Of a stretch of DNA of 64,000 bases, positions 12,604-24,624 are shown piece by piece (the stretch's first letter is position 1; each line of letters begins with the position of its first letter). The notes beneath the pieces were generated by a model. It did no database searches and was not told the origin of the DNA. It was given only the letters and a program-made list of their open reading frames with translations. Both the position numbers and the translations under genes were made by a program. Source of the DNA: Pararge aegeria (lineage: Eukaryota > Arthropoda > Insecta > Lepidoptera > Nymphalidae). The stretch is from the NCBI RefSeq assembly GCF_905163445.1, contig NC_053202.1:11098001-11162000 (forward strand), read 5' to 3'.

Positions 12604-12806
12604 TATAAATATTAAATGCATATAAAAATTTTTGAAATTTTACCTACGACTCTCTGGCTATCGCGGCCTGAGCGCTTTAGCCAATTAAGCTACGGCTCTC
12701 CGAAATTAGTAGACGCCTTATACATCAGTCTAATAGCGACTCTAGCGCTATCTAGTAGGAAACATTGGGTGTCGATCTACTTTTTCAAAGGTCCATATTA
12801 CAACTT
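12604..12806 (-). mobile_element. tRNA-like SINE (family T), degraded
   Basis: The minus strand has GAGCCGTAGCTTAATTGG and GCGCTCAGGCCGCGAT, but the B-box half is eroded. It shares the flank TAGCGCTATCTAGTAGGAAAC with the 5940 copy (TAGCGTCATCTATTAGGAAAC there). Confidence 0.6.
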
Positions 12807-13121
12807 TATTGCACTAATGGCTGGTGCAAGCAATACCATGCTATTTTGCCATGAGCCACGTTTCGTTGCATACAGTCAAAACAATCCATCGAAGCGACCG
12901 ATTGCAAGTTTGGTCAACAAGTTATATGTCCTAAAGGGCCTTATTAATAAACTTGGCATTACGAAATAGTGATGCAGTATTTCTTTGGGCAATGACATTT
13001 GAATTCTGTCTGAAGTACTACCATGCTCATTTCTGAGCATGGTATGGATGTTTGCATTCGTGCAAGCAGCTTTTCTGTGTACCGATCTTAAGAGCGTGGT
13101 TGCCGGTGTATACGAATATGA

Positions 13122-13432
13122 AGCGGTGACAGTCTAGTGGCTAATGCTTCAGCTTTCCTTTTGTGGAGCCCGAGTTCGAGCCCCGGCACGCACCACTGAC
13201 TTTCGGAGCTACGTGTGATTTTAATCTAAGCAATTAAAATATCCCTTGCTTTAAGCGGTGGAGGAAAACATCGTGAGGAAACCTGCATGCTTGAGAGTTC
13301 TCAACGGCGTGTGAAGTTTACCAATCTGTGCTTGGCCAGCGTGGCAGACTACGGCCTAAACCTTTCTCACTCTGTGAGGAGACCCGTGCGTTGTAGTGGG
13401 GCAATAATGGATTCATGATGATGATAATGATG
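13122..13432 (+). mobile_element. SINE-C, full length
   Basis: tRNA-derived head GCGGTGACAGTCTAGTGGCT with B-box GAGTTCGAGCCCCGGCACGC, body ACATCGTGAGGAAACCTGCA, GGCCAGCGTGGCAGACTACG, tail TGATGATGATAATGATG. Reference description for the SINE-C copies below. Confidence 0.82.
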
Positions 13433-13544
13433 TGGACGCCTCAGGTTGATGAAAACAGGGCAGTTCTTTGCACTCTTCGTCTTTTTAAAATACCGAATTT
13501 CATCGTCATGAACAAAGAGGTGGAAATATTTCTGTCTAGCGAGG

Positions 13545-13965
13545 TGTCTTCTTCTTCTTGCGGTGCCTCTCCGACTAGCGAAGGTTGGCAGTCAGCTTCG
13601 TAAATTCTTGTCTATCTTTCGCGAGGCGAAATAATTCTGCTGCACTCGCGATTCCAGTCCACTCTCTGATATTATGAAGCCAGGACTTTTTTCTGCGACC
13701 AACGCCTCTTCTTCCTGCAACCTTTCCCATCATAATAAGTTGAAGGAGCTTATATCTCTCGTGCCTTAGCACGTGCCCCAGATTTCTGATCTGACTTTTC
13801 TGATCTTGATGGTGTGCAAAAGTTCACGCTGTTGGTTGACGCGTCGCAGAACTTCCTCATTGGATACTTTGAGAGTCCAACTAATGGCTAACATACGTCT
13901 GAATGTCCACATCTCAAATGCTTCTATGCGTTTCCATGCATTAACACCTTTACACGTCTCGCTAG
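13545..13965 (-). mobile_element. Non-LTR RT C-terminal remnant (second type)
   Basis: The minus strand encodes GRRGVGRRKKSWLHNIREWT, GIASAAELFRLAKDRQEF and, upstream and frameshifted, AWKRIEAFEMWTFRRML then NEEVLRRVNQQREL. This pattern (FEMW..RRML.I.W, NEEVLRRV, GRRK.SWL.NIR.W.G) is a familiar RT C-terminal region of arthropod non-LTR elements. Pseudogenic. Confidence 0.65.
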
Positions 13966-14399
13966 TAATTGAAGGTATGTCTCAACGTAAAAAGCGTAAT
14001 GCCCTGCGAAGTTTTTTTCTCTATATAGTCTATTGTTTCCACTAACCTGCTTGGTGTAACTGGTGTAACAATTATTACGATAAAATAAAATGCCATGTTT
14101 ATGAAGGTCCAAAAATCGTACCTCATTTCATAGTTTGTACACTTGGATGTACGAGTAGGTGTAAAAACTTTTTGTCTAGCGAGGTGTCGCTAATGCATTA
14201 ACACCCTTATACCTCTTGCTAGTAATTGGAGGTATGTCTCAGCGTATAAGGCGTATTCACGGTTGGCGAGCGAACTCGCGAGTAGCTTTCCATTTTAACA
14301 TACTCGCTTCCCCACTTGCTACTTGCCATCACAGACCTAAGGACTGTATAGATGGAGACTTCACTATTGCCAGCTTATTTATAGAATTGATTTGCATTT

Positions 14400-14755
14400 T
14401 AAGGAACTTGATACATACATACGTCCTAGTAAAACAATGTTTACGGACTTTAAAAATAAACGCCATACAAATAGATTAAGATTTCCCGCACATAGAACCG
14501 CACTGTATAACAATAGTTTTTATATTATGGCGATAAAAATATTCATTAAATTACATGACGAAATTAAGCCATTAATAGATTTATTAAAGGCTTAATTTCG
14601 TCAGGTATAAAGAATGTCTATTTAAATATTGAAATAACTTATCTTTTAAACATTTTATGTCATTTCATAAAATATGTTTAAAAGATAAGTTATTTCAATA
14701 TTTAAATAGACATTCTTTTTATACTATTGATGAAAATTTTAAATGACGTTTGTTA
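14400..14755 (+). mobile_element. Non-LTR RT remnant rearranged into hairpins
   Basis: RHTNRLRFPAHRTALYNNSF then YIMAIKIFIKLHDEIK resembles the C-terminal end of a non-LTR RT. After 14575 the frame turns back on itself in two inverted duplications, and the remaining plausible coding (KDKLFQYLNRHSFYTIDENF) is in the right arm of the second. Confidence 0.45.
14556..14722. repeat. Two adjacent long inverted repeats
   Basis: Stem 1: TGACGAAATTAAGCC (14556-14570) with GGCTTAATTTCGTCA (14589-14603), perfect. Stem 2: 14606-14659 with 14666-14722, about 54 bp, differing only by two 2-nt indels, with a 6-nt loop. Confidence 0.85.
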
Positions 14756-15456
14756 GTAATTAATAATTTATTTGTATTCTTTTGCCCATATAAACTTAAT
14801 TGTAATTTATTATTTTATTAATTGTAATTAATATTATTGTAATTGCCAATATCTTAATTATTGTACCTAGAAGTAATATCAATTTAAATTTAAATACTAC
14901 CCTGACTACAATTTGCATGCCAACTTGGCGTGGTACAGTTAATATCTACTTTTTATCTATATCAGCAAATTAATAAAATTGAATTGAATTGCTCACGTTA
15001 TCCGTTATGATATTTTAATTGCAAAAGCGCACTTAACTTAGAAAAGTAAGAGGTGCGTGCTGGGATTCAAACTCGCCCCCCAAAAGTGAATTTGAAGTCC
15101 TACCCTTCTTATAAAATAAAAAAGCCCTTTTTAATTCATGCTTGCAATACATAGGTTTCATAGCAATACATATTAAGATTTTGAATTAAAACATAAACCA
15201 AAAAATATATAAATTAAAAAAGTTGATCATTTATTAATTGAATTTATCAGCTAGCATGGGACAATTATATACCCGGGGAAAGGATATAAATAAAGGAAAG
15301 GGGAAAGGATATTTTTTTATTTTTATTAAGTATTATTATTTTTTTTTAATTGTTTTTAATTTTACTTATTTATTTTTTTTGTTTTCTTGTGTGTTTCTTG
15401 TATTGTTTCTAAGTTTGTGCAATAAAGTATTCTAAATAAAATAAATAAATAAATAA

Positions 15457-15690
15457 AATATCTTCTCCCACAGCTTTATCAACTATCAGAGCATTGGCGC
15501 AAGTGGAAATAATATTCAAATAATATACCTATATGTGTAATAATAAACGGGGCTAAACGTCTCCTATTCCATATTCCCGTGTGGACACGTTAATTATATC
15601 CCTCGTCAGGGGATATAATCGGGGGATATAAGATTTGTCTCCAGCCCATGATAGCAGTGCAGATATGACCAACACTTCTCTATCTCCGGC
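15457..15690. mobile_element. Family L element
   Basis: CTCCCACAGCTTTATCAACT, ATCAGAGCATTGGCGCAAGT, then AATTATATCCCTCGTCAGGG and GATATAATCGGGGGATATAA, an inverted pair around ATATCCC/GGGGATAT. Confidence 0.5.
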
Positions 15691-16352
15691 TCTATTTTGT
15701 CTTACAATCGGTCGTAAATATGCACGCCAATGAAGACGAGGGTTAGACGAGTTGGTTTGGCCTTGCCTTAATAAAAAAGTAGTTCCGTCTATATGCTTTT
15801 CCTTTAGTCAACGCCTGCCACTAATTGCAAGTACAAAAAGTAGGTACAAAGTTTTTGAGTCGATGTTAATTTCGTATAATTCGTATAAATCACAGATTCG
15901 TATGCCGGGATGTGGCTGGCCACCGCCATTAATTACTCATTTATTTATTTACCAAAATGGCGGTTTTATTACTGTACGCCAACAATTTATTGTAATTGGT
16001 CAGTTTATTCCTAATGACTCGAATGATGTGGATGTGTCCAGTTTCGCGCGACCTCCGGGTCTTCCCTTTTTTAGGGTTCCTTGGGAGAATCTTCATTTCG
16101 ATTTTACAGCGACTTGTAGCAATTTTTTTGGGCTTAGCTTATACGATCTCAGGTGGCTGGTGTAAACCTAAGCCACTTTAATGTGTGATGGTAATAGCAA
16201 AAATGATAATTAGCTGAGTTTGTTGTAGGGTCCCTTCAAAACAGACTACGCTTGGAAAAAACTCTTTTTTTCGTCTAGCTCTCCTCCTACTCTCTTTTTA
16301 TGTTAAGGCGTTCTAAATATTACTTGGGCTCAATTTACCTCTAATGAAAGTT

Positions 16353-16547
16353 TAAGCCCAGTGCGGATTGGTGGACTTCACACGTCTTTGAGAACTTTAT
16401 GGAGAATCCTCAGGTATGCAGGTCTTCTCACGATGTTTTCCTTCGCCGTTGAAGTAAGTGATATTTTAATTGCTTATATTACTTCAAAAAGTTGGAGGTG
16501 CGTGCTCAGAAACTCAGCCCCCGGAGCCCTTACTTCTAGGCTTCCAC
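16353..16547 (-). mobile_element. SINE-C fragment
   Basis: GCCCAGTGCGGATTGGTGGA, CTCACGATGTTTTCCTTCGC, GGAGGTGCGTGCTCAGA. Smaller or poorer pieces lie at 15006-15105 (-), 18748-18940 (+), 21003-21075 (+), 44062-44275 (-) and 57545-57656 (-). Confidence 0.55.
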
Positions 16548-16659
16548 TAAAAATATATATCCAACTAAAGTAAACGAGTGTAAAAGTAAAGGCAAGGAAA
16601 ATAGTTCGAAACTAAATTAATACAAACCTACGTATTTTCTTTATTTGTTTTTATTCGTC

Positions 16660-16775
16660 ATTGGTTGCCTAGAAGATATCGCTATGAAGCGATAATGTAT
16701 AGGCTGTTTTGTTATACTTTCCATTTCTATGTACTTTTTGTGGTGTGCAATATAAGTGTATTCATTCAACTAAGG
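16660..16775 (+). mobile_element. LINE M 3' end
   Basis: TCGCTATGAAGCGATAATGT, TTTTTGTGGTGTGCAATATA, GTGTATTCATTCAAC. Confidence 0.55.
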
Positions 16776-18284
16776 TAAGGTCATTATGAATGTGTGTCTG
16801 TCCTAGTACCTTTACCTCAACGAGCTTATACAACGTTTAACAGAATTACAAAATAATATTAATGATGCATAAGTATATTCCATACGAAATCACCCGGTAA
16901 GAATATTAAATCAAAAGAAGTATATTTATTTTTCCATACAAACGAATTGAAAAAAGTATTTATTTATGACAACCCTATTGAAGATAAAATACCGACACAT
17001 GCATAGTACGCGTACCTTATAAAGTTACAGGAGTCACATGATTTTAACTTTGCATGTGATGTTAGGGCTGCATCTGATTTCTTTCAGGAAAAACTATGGC
17101 AGTTATTTACTCAAAAACTTATAGGTTTTCGGTTTCACAGCTAAGTCTCAGAGACAGTACATAATGTACCTCTAAAGCCTGCGAGGTATTATTTCGGTTT
17201 TCATTTACACCTCGTAGATCTCGCCTTCAATACGGAACCTTTACTTAATGAGCCCGTCTCACACTTGGCGAATTCTTGTTAAATCCACATAACTTTTTAC
17301 AATACACATCGATGGATCACCGAGGTCATTATAGTTGGATGCAGTTAAAAAGTGAATTTTTAAAAACATTCGCCTGGCTCCATAAATGGCTTAACATTCA
17401 TATTTACCTTTTTAAGAGCGGCCATTGCATACAACGTATGTCTGAAAAGTCGTTAGTGTAAATATTTGCAATTAAATTGTCGATTGCAACATTGTGAGAA
17501 TATAAAAATTAATTAATTACTATCGAATGCTCGGCTTGTGGTCTTATTAACGCTGATTACCTACTTGTTATATAGAAATTACTTTATTAGGTCGATAATT
17601 AATTTTTAGTTTGTTATATTTTTATTTTTATCAATCATCGCTCAAGGTGAAGTCATAGTTCGATTGTGCTAAAAAGGGGGTTTTTAAAGCACTGAATCTT
17701 CGAATTGGTGACATATTTATCCTCGGAAAAAATATATGATATTTTTAAGACCTTAAAATCCCCCGATTTAATACCTCTAATTGATATTTCAAAGCAGTTT
17801 AGTGTTCAGAAAATGCTGGATCGATTTTAACCATTTCATCGCCAAAAGAAAGTTAAACTATCCCGAAGTAACATAGGCTATAATTTATTTACGATTGCAG
17901 TGCATAAATGTTGCTTTTACTTGAATTAGTGATCACCTAGCGGTTGAAATTCAACTATAATTAATTGAACTTATAAGTTTGAACAAGGTTCCGTTGTCAA
18001 AGATTAAAAGTCCATGATCACAGATTTCGCAAAGGCTACTTTATTAAATTGTCTTATCTCACCACTGAAAACGAGTATATATGCCTGCAGTTGCTTTTCA
18101 AATACATTGTAGTGTGTGAATTTATTTTTTAATTAATTATATTATATATATTTATGCATAGTTAAAGAAAATAGGATTCTGTATTTCTTCTCTTTATAAA
18201 CTATACGTGTGGGAAATTTCTCTGTCCGCGCAATTTTTGAAAAACCCTACAAAGTTTTTTCTGCGCGTATATATAACTATTGTA
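16776..18284. other. 1.5 kb without recognised features
   Basis: A+T-rich unique-looking sequence; only short frames. Among the longest stretches of the window without an obvious transposon. Confidence 0.35.
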
Positions 18285-18400
18285 TAGAAGCCGGCGTGGC
18301 GTTACTTTGCGGAATTCCATAAAATATTATGAAAATGCCATACACCGCAAAAATAAGAATATAGCAAATTGGGGTTAATTTTCATAATATCAATTTACTT
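18285..18400 (-). mobile_element. LINE E-I 3' end fragment
   Basis: ATAGAAGCCGGCGTGGCGTT, ACTTTGCGGAATTCCATAAA, then CCATACACCGCAAAAATAAG. Degraded. Confidence 0.45.
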
Positions 18401-18421
18401 ACAATCAATTTATTACAATTA

Positions 18422-18658
18422 AAAATATACTTTGGCAGTAGCCATCTAGCCCCAAAGTAAGCGTAGCTTGTATTATGGGTACCTACTAAGATGACTGATT
18501 AATATTTTTATGAATAATATATATATAAACTTATAATGTACAAATAAACACCCAGACACTGAAAAACATTCTTGTTCACACACATTTTCCAATTGTGGGT
18601 ATCGAACCTACAACCTTGACTCAGAAAGGGTCGCTGCCAACTGCACCAATCGGCCGTC
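18422..18658 (-). mobile_element. SINE-A
   Basis: Minus-strand head GACGGCCGATTGGTGCAGTT; 3' block GCTACGCTTACTTTGGGGCT. Confidence 0.75.
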
Positions 18659-18961
18659 AGACAGTATGGAATTTAAAAAATATATATATGATTAAAAGAA
18701 CTAAAAATAAGAAATACCCTTATCATTTGGTCAATAGATATTTCAAGTTTGTCCCCAAGCTCCTAGAAAGCCGCCCATCTACAATGATGACTGAAAAACA
18801 TCTTGAGGAAACCTGTATATCAGAGAGCCCTTCACAATGATCTCTCTCTCTCTTTATGTGGAGTCCACCAATCAGCATTGGGCCAGAACTAAGGCCTAAA
18901 TCGTTGGAGGTTGGTATGATGTCTTTTGCAAACGGGTGAAACACTCATAAGCTTCACATTT

Positions 18962-19219
18962 GACGGCCGATTGGCGCATTTTGCAGGGACTCTGCTTTCT
19001 GAGCCCAAGGCCGTGTTTTCGATTCCCACTATTGGAAAATGTTTGTGTGATGAGCATTAATGTTTTTCAGTGTCTGGGTGTTGATATGTATATTCTAAGT
19101 ATTTATGTATATTATTCATAAAAATATTCATCAGTCATCTTAGCACCCATAACACAAGCTACGCTTACTTTGGGGCTAGACGGCGATGTGTGTATTGTAG
19201 TAGTTTATTTATTTATTAG
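18962..19219 (+). mobile_element. SINE-A, full length
   Basis: GACGGCCGATTGGCGCATTT, TTCGATTCCCACTATTGG, 3' block GCTACGCTTACTTTGGGGCT and TTTATT tail. Lies 300 bp from an inverted copy at 18422. Confidence 0.8.
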
Positions 19220-19673
19220 TCTCATTAATGAAGAGTTCTGGTATTTTACAATATAACTTTAATGATCAACATAGCATTGAAATGTTTAATGCTAACAAAG
19301 TGTTCGTACTATGCTCTAATTGATTCTCTTCGTAAGGGCACAAACACAAAACTACATACGAGTTTAGATACCATGTATTTATTATACTTACGTAAATATA
19401 GCTGTTTATTATATATATTTAAGAAGTTTAAAAAAAATGAATCCTGTGCACTTTTTTTACGTGACGCGTCGTATAGGCAACGGCATCCATCAGCCTATTG
19501 GATATTTTGGTATCGAATTACTCGAAACGAATTTGTCTATGCCGAGTTTGCGGTTAGGACCCCAGTATAGCGCGCGTACAGCGTACAGTTCAGAGACATG
19601 CGTTCTTTCCACTTTACACACACAAGTAGTCTTTTATATAAAGTGAAGACAGTATGATGTTTTAGCATTTTCT
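19220..19673. other. No feature recognised
   Basis: Two overlapping plus-strand frames (19262-19570 and 19437-19646) lack codon or domain signs of a gene. Confidence 0.3.
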
Positions 19674-20021
19674 TTGAGATGTCTCGCAATAAGTTCAAAG
19701 TTTATCTAAAAAGTAAGCTTACAGTTCCCTTCCAATTATAATATTTGGGTGTGAATTGCTCTAGCTTCAGAGCTTAATATAAATTTACTGTGAGATGGTG
19801 ATAACACAAAAAAAAATATCCGGCTAAGTTTGTTGGGGCTCTTCTTAGACCAGGGCGCGTTTGGAACCCTCATAGCTCAAGGTTCCTCGGTTTAAGTTGG
19901 CGAACGAAGTTATCACCATCCCCTTACAATTATGTAAACATATATGTATGAACGCTTCATAAGTGCCTGTGATAGGCCTACATGAATAAAGAAATTTTGA
20001 ATTTGAATTTGAATTTGATGG
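19674..20021 (+). mobile_element. LINE D 3' end
   Basis: NKFKVYLKSKL coding remnant, GTGAGATGGTGATAAC, CAGGGCGCGTTTGGAACCCT, and the tail TTTTGAATTTGAATTTGAAT. Confidence 0.65.
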
Positions 20022-20109
20022 CAACTTGTGGTTCTTTTTTAGTCCTCTAAGTAAGTGGGCTAAGCTGTTAGGGAAATGGTGGTTTCTACGCGAAATCGTA
20101 TCGGAACGC

Positions 20110-20285
20110 AAAATTACTAAGCGCCAAACCTCTTAGTCAGTAGGGTGGTCAGTAGTCACGACGGAAGAGCCTCCCACCAGATCAGACCAGAGTAAATTAA
20201 GAAATTATAAATTCCCAAATTATGCCTGCTGCTCTTCGAACCTAGGACTTCCCCACTTATAAAATCACAGCGCTCACCACTATTC
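20110..20285 (-). mobile_element. SINE-G, 5' half
   Basis: GAGCCTCCCACCAGATCAGA, ATTATGCCTGCTGCTCTTCG, AAAATCACAGCGCTCACCAC. A 3' fragment also occurs at 41253-41342 (-). Confidence 0.5.
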
Positions 20286-21411
20286 GACTAAAAATCACTG
20301 GGCCTTGAGTTCGAACGCTGGAGCGTCAGTCCAATTATTATTAGGTCTCGAATTGGCTTCAGTATCGATTGTAAAGGGCCCTCTGAAATATTATTCACAA
20401 AACAGCCAGGGAAGATCTGACCTTAAATATCTCACTTGCCCCCCTAGACCAGAAGCTGGGTACGCCCATGGTGGTGTCTGCGGTCACCACATGGCTAATC
20501 CAGAGTAGCAACCGGTTTTTGTGTTCAGTTCAGCAACTGTAGTTTCCCGTGGCTACGTTTACGCGGTGCCATTGCCTAACTGTATATTTATTATAGTGTG
20601 GCTGGAAAATTCACTGATTATGCATAATTTGTTGTGACTACTGCACTAATTTATAGATACACCTGATTTGTGGTTTTGTGACCTTGAAAATAACACATCT
20701 TATTTACTATCAGGTATATATGTCGTGTTTGTTTGTCAACCGATAAATCGATTTTGATGCACTTAAACAAAGTCAGGAACGCAGTGGTATCAGCAATTCG
20801 ATAAAGCTAATATCATAGTAAATGCTAAATAAGTATATAAGCGGCCAAATTAGCCTGGGCTAACAGACAGACAGAGCTTATGTTTTTTTTTGTAGCTAAT
20901 ACTATTGTAGTTCCAATATTCATAATAATGCAATATCTAAGAGGTTTTTTTTTTTTAAATCACAGATAAGGATTTTAGTTTTATTTAGGTATTTGTACAA
21001 AAGTGGTTAGGACTTCAGTTTCACTCTCCGGGATAGACTTCGAACGCACGCACCTCTAACTTTTCAAAAATCATAATACGGCTAAATATCTAAAAAAAAA
21101 TATTATTTCAAAATTGAAGACATAGATTTGAATTTTACTTATTTATACTATAACTAAATTATTTGAAAAATTTCGTTAAAATAATTAATTATTTTAACAG
21201 AATTTGAAATGTCATAAATTAATTAGTTTATTGGCACAGAACCGGTTCAGTGGAACGTTAATTGAATATAATTGAACTCCGACGATGTGCCAAAGGCATA
21301 AAAAAATGAATTATTACTTTTAGTGTCAACTATTAATATAATTAGTGTGTGATAAATAACAAACGCTATGATTTGTTTTTATATAGTTGACAGGTTTGAG
21401 GTTTTTACTAG
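20286..21411. other. Mostly unassigned
   Basis: Contains a short SINE-C head fragment (21003-21075) and a GACAGACAGAC patch at 20863. The rest is A+T-rich with nothing seen. Confidence 0.3.
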
Positions 21412-21750
21412 TGACGACCGCGCTACGGTGAGCGCTGTATTTTACGAGTAAGTAGGAGGTCCCGAGTTCGGTCCCATGCAGGGGCAATTAGGAATTTCCT
21501 CTGGTCTGGTCTAGTGGGAGGCTTTGGCCGTGGCTAGTTACCACGCTACCGACAATAACGTGCCGCTAAGCGATTTAGTGTTCCGTTGCGATGTCGCGTA
21601 ACCGATTAGGGGTATGCAGCCATTAACCAACCATCCCTAACAGGTTAGCCCGCTACCATCTTAGACTGCATCATAACTAACCATCAGGTGAGATTTGCAA
21701 CTAAGGGCTAACATGTAGTGGAATAAATAAAAAGATAAAAATTAAAACGT
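21412..21750 (+). mobile_element. SINE-G, full length
   Basis: Head GTGACGACCGCGCTACGGTG then GAGCGCTG, B-box-like CCGAGTTCGGTCCCATGC, body GGCCGTGGCTAGTTACCACG, GCGATTTAGTGTTCCGTTGC, 3' end AACATGTAGTGGAATAAATA. Reference description for the SINE-G copies below. Confidence 0.75.
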
Positions 21751-21883
21751 CGTTAATAAACTAATATTCGTCCTAAATTAAAAACACCCGCACACTACGC
21801 CTTAGGTTGATGGCGAAATACCGGCACGTTGTAGGAAGTGACCCTTGCATGCCCTGTGAAGTGTTACCCTATTTATATATACT

Positions 21884-22133
21884 ATATACTACGACAATAC
21901 ACACATCGCCATCTAGCCCCAAAGTAAGCGTGACTTGTGTTATGGGTACCAAGATGACTGATGAATATTTTTATAATTAATATACATAAATACTTTTAAT
22001 AAGTATTCAGATAAACACCCAGAACTGAAAAACATTCATGTTCATCACGCAAACATTTTCCAGTTGTGGCAATCGAACCCACGGCCTTGGAAGCAGAAAG
22101 CAGGGTCGTTGCCCACTGCGCCAATCGCCCGTC
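21884..22133 (-). mobile_element. SINE-A, full length
   Basis: Minus-strand head GACGGGCGATTGGCGCAGTG and 3' block ending CGATGTGTGTATTGTCGTAG. Confidence 0.8.
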
Positions 22134-22395
22134 AATATATGTACGGCTTTGTCCGTCAATTACTACGGCAAAAAAACATATATATGCCTATATTTTTCAA
22201 ACATCATCCTTAAAAACCTACTGGCTTTTCCAAGCTACTTGACACTGGCAAAGTACATTGTGCTGTTTTGGCACTACGAAAAGCCATAAATCAAAAGAAG
22301 AAGAAGAAGAAAAACCTACTGGTCTCCTCTCAGAATAAAAAGGTTTTACCCCCTATAAATAACCAATGCAAAAATGCAAAGGTGCAAACTACATA

Positions 22396-22680
22396 TCCCT
22401 ATCCCTACTAATATTATAAATGTGAATGTAAGTTTGTTTGTTACGCTTTCACGCGAAAACTACTGAACCGATCTACATGAAACTTGTTATACATATTCTT
22501 GGAGGTATTAAAAATAATATAGTGTACATTAATATAGAAAAAAAAATTACGTAGGATAAAAAAATGTTTGTGAAAAAAACAAAACTAAAAATCTCATAAA
22601 TGATTATAGGTGTAGACTATGTAGCAGGACGCTGCCTCTGAAAGTTACGTGGGCGAAGCCGCAGGGCACCATTGCACGGG
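22396..22680 (+). mobile_element. Helitron (family H), internally deleted
   Basis: It begins TCCCTATCCCTACTAATATT with the same TTTGTTTGTTACGCTTTCAC block, then an unrelated middle. It ends near GGGCGAAGCCGCAGGGCACC with a decayed terminus. Confidence 0.6.
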
Positions 22681-22726
22681 TTTCCTCTTAAATTGAAAAG
22701 GATTTGTATGTCGTACCATGTGAGGT

Positions 22727-22992
22727 TTTCCATCATCATATCATTACCTCCTTCCAAAATGAGGAAGGGTTAAGGACGTGGTCCACCACGCTGGCCCAGT
22801 GCGGATTGGTGGACTCCGCACACCCTTGAGAACATTATAGAGCTCTCAAGCATGCAGGTTTCCTCACGATGTCTTTCTTCACCGTTGAAGCGAGTGATGT
22901 TTTAATTGCTTAAAACGCACATAACTTAGAAAGTTTAGAGGTGCGCGCTGGAATTCGAACTCGGCTCTCCGAAAGAGAAGTCCAAGTACCCA
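22727..22992 (-). mobile_element. SINE-C
   Basis: CCATCATCATATCATTACCT tail, CCACCACGCTGGCCCAGTGC, GCATGCAGGTTTCCTCACGA. Followed by a minus-strand SINE-G fragment to about 23050. Confidence 0.75.
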
Positions 22993-23082
22993 ACGGGGTT
23001 TCCCTATCTCTTTAGCCCGTTACCATCTTAAGCTGCATCATTCACTACACTTTATTCAGGAAAACCCTGCAGGGCTGGGGGG

Positions 23083-23240
23083 GATATTTAACGTGTATAA
23101 TTAACGTGTTCCACCAAGATATTATTTCCAGTTGTGCGCCAGTGCTCTGAGAGTTGATAAAGCTGTGGGAGAAGATACATTTTTATCCTTTCAGCGGGGA
23201 TATAATTGTCTCCTGTCCGTGCTAGCCGTGTGGAAAAGGG
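23083..23240. mobile_element. Family L element (inverted)
   Basis: GTTGATAAAGCTGTGGGAGA, CGCCAGTGCTCTGAGAG, CAGCGGGGATATAATTGTCT. Confidence 0.5.
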
Positions 23241-24624
23241 TGAAATCGTTATTGAAAGAGTGCTATGTTGGCCAAAGTTTCAATTTTTAGGTAAACAACT
23301 TTCCCTTCTAAATTTATACCTCTTAACCTTCTATTCTCGTTAAAGAGAATAATCTGGATCCTTCTAGAATTCTCGTAATATTTGATTGGTTGTTACTTAT
23401 GCTCGCCTGGATTACAGTACCGATCTTAATGAAATTTGGCAGTTATAAAGCTTGCGCACTGGAAATAGACAAATTATACTTTTTATCTCAGAAACGCAGC
23501 AAGGTAACATTTCCTGGGGATTTAAAATAAAGCTTTCGTTTTACATGTAGCTAAAGCTTGAATCGTAAGCCGATCTTAACAAAATTCTGCATTTTTCATT
23601 CTGCAGCTTTCATAGTTTTTTTCATTTTAGCAACATATGTATTTTTTGTTTATTTATATTTTATAAGTTATTTTTCACATGAGAGTAATGTAGTTTTTTT
23701 TATCACATAGATCCACAACTAAGTAACTAACAAGTTTCCACAACTAAGTCCCAATAATAAATACATAATACACCACACACATATACAACATAATACTTAG
23801 GGATCATTTACCAAGCAAAAAAAAAATTAAAAAAAAATTGAAATAGCTTATCACGCTTGTGCGATAATCATGGTCCTGAAAGTGCTAATTTTGACGTAAA
23901 ATAATTATATATATTTGTTGTTGAAAGTATCGCGAGCACGATATAAACGAGCAGTTCTCTCGGTATTTAAAAAAAAAAGAAAAAAAAACGCGTACGAGGT
24001 CGCGAAAAATGGCTACTAAATCCAGAATTACCACAGTATACATTATACATGTAAAGTGGACGTTATTGGCATTAAAAAAATAATAAACATGCTAGTAAAA
24101 AGGATGTAGCCTAATAAAACTATGTCTAATTTAGCGATTCGTAACTTCTTTTATTACATGTCAAATCCAAAAAAGTTGCTTATTAGGAATATAAAAACCG
24201 TAAATTAAGCCTTTAAAATAAATTAGTGATCATAAAAATCATATTTTATATGCATTTTACATTAATCAGTTCCAAAATTAAGTAATTAGCAATCATCTGC
24301 TATTAATAAATGGTCTATTATATTTAATAACGTACTTAAAAAATAAATAAAAGGTATAATAACACATTTTATTACCGACATTATTGAAAACTATACGCAA
24401 TTTTATAACAAATCGACTATAAACTATTTAATTACGATATTTACAAAAGTAAATTATTTAAAATGTTTACATTATGGCTATTTATCGTTTATCTATGTGA
24501 AATTGCACTTATTTCATATAAAAAATAATTACCTAATTATTTTTTATATGAAATAATTTCCTCTTCTATTATTTACCAATATTACATAAATAAAATTAAG
24601 TACTGGCACAAAACACCACAGATT
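23241..24624. other. A+T-rich stretch downstream of Drop
   Basis: About 1.4 kb with no recognised transposon apart from the family L copy at its left edge. It is very A+T-rich, with no coding potential seen. It is either the distal 3' UTR or the 3' flank of Drop; the low density of repeats is unusual for this window. Confidence 0.4.
24511..24554. repeat. Perfect 21-bp inverted repeat with 2-nt loop
   Basis: ATTTCATATAAAAAATAATT plus A (24511-24531) is perfectly complementary to 24534-24554, separated only by CC. It sits about 700 bp beyond the Drop stop codon in an otherwise repeat-poor stretch. It could be an RNA hairpin in a long 3' UTR, a foldback relic or an A+T-rich accident. Confidence 0.7.
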
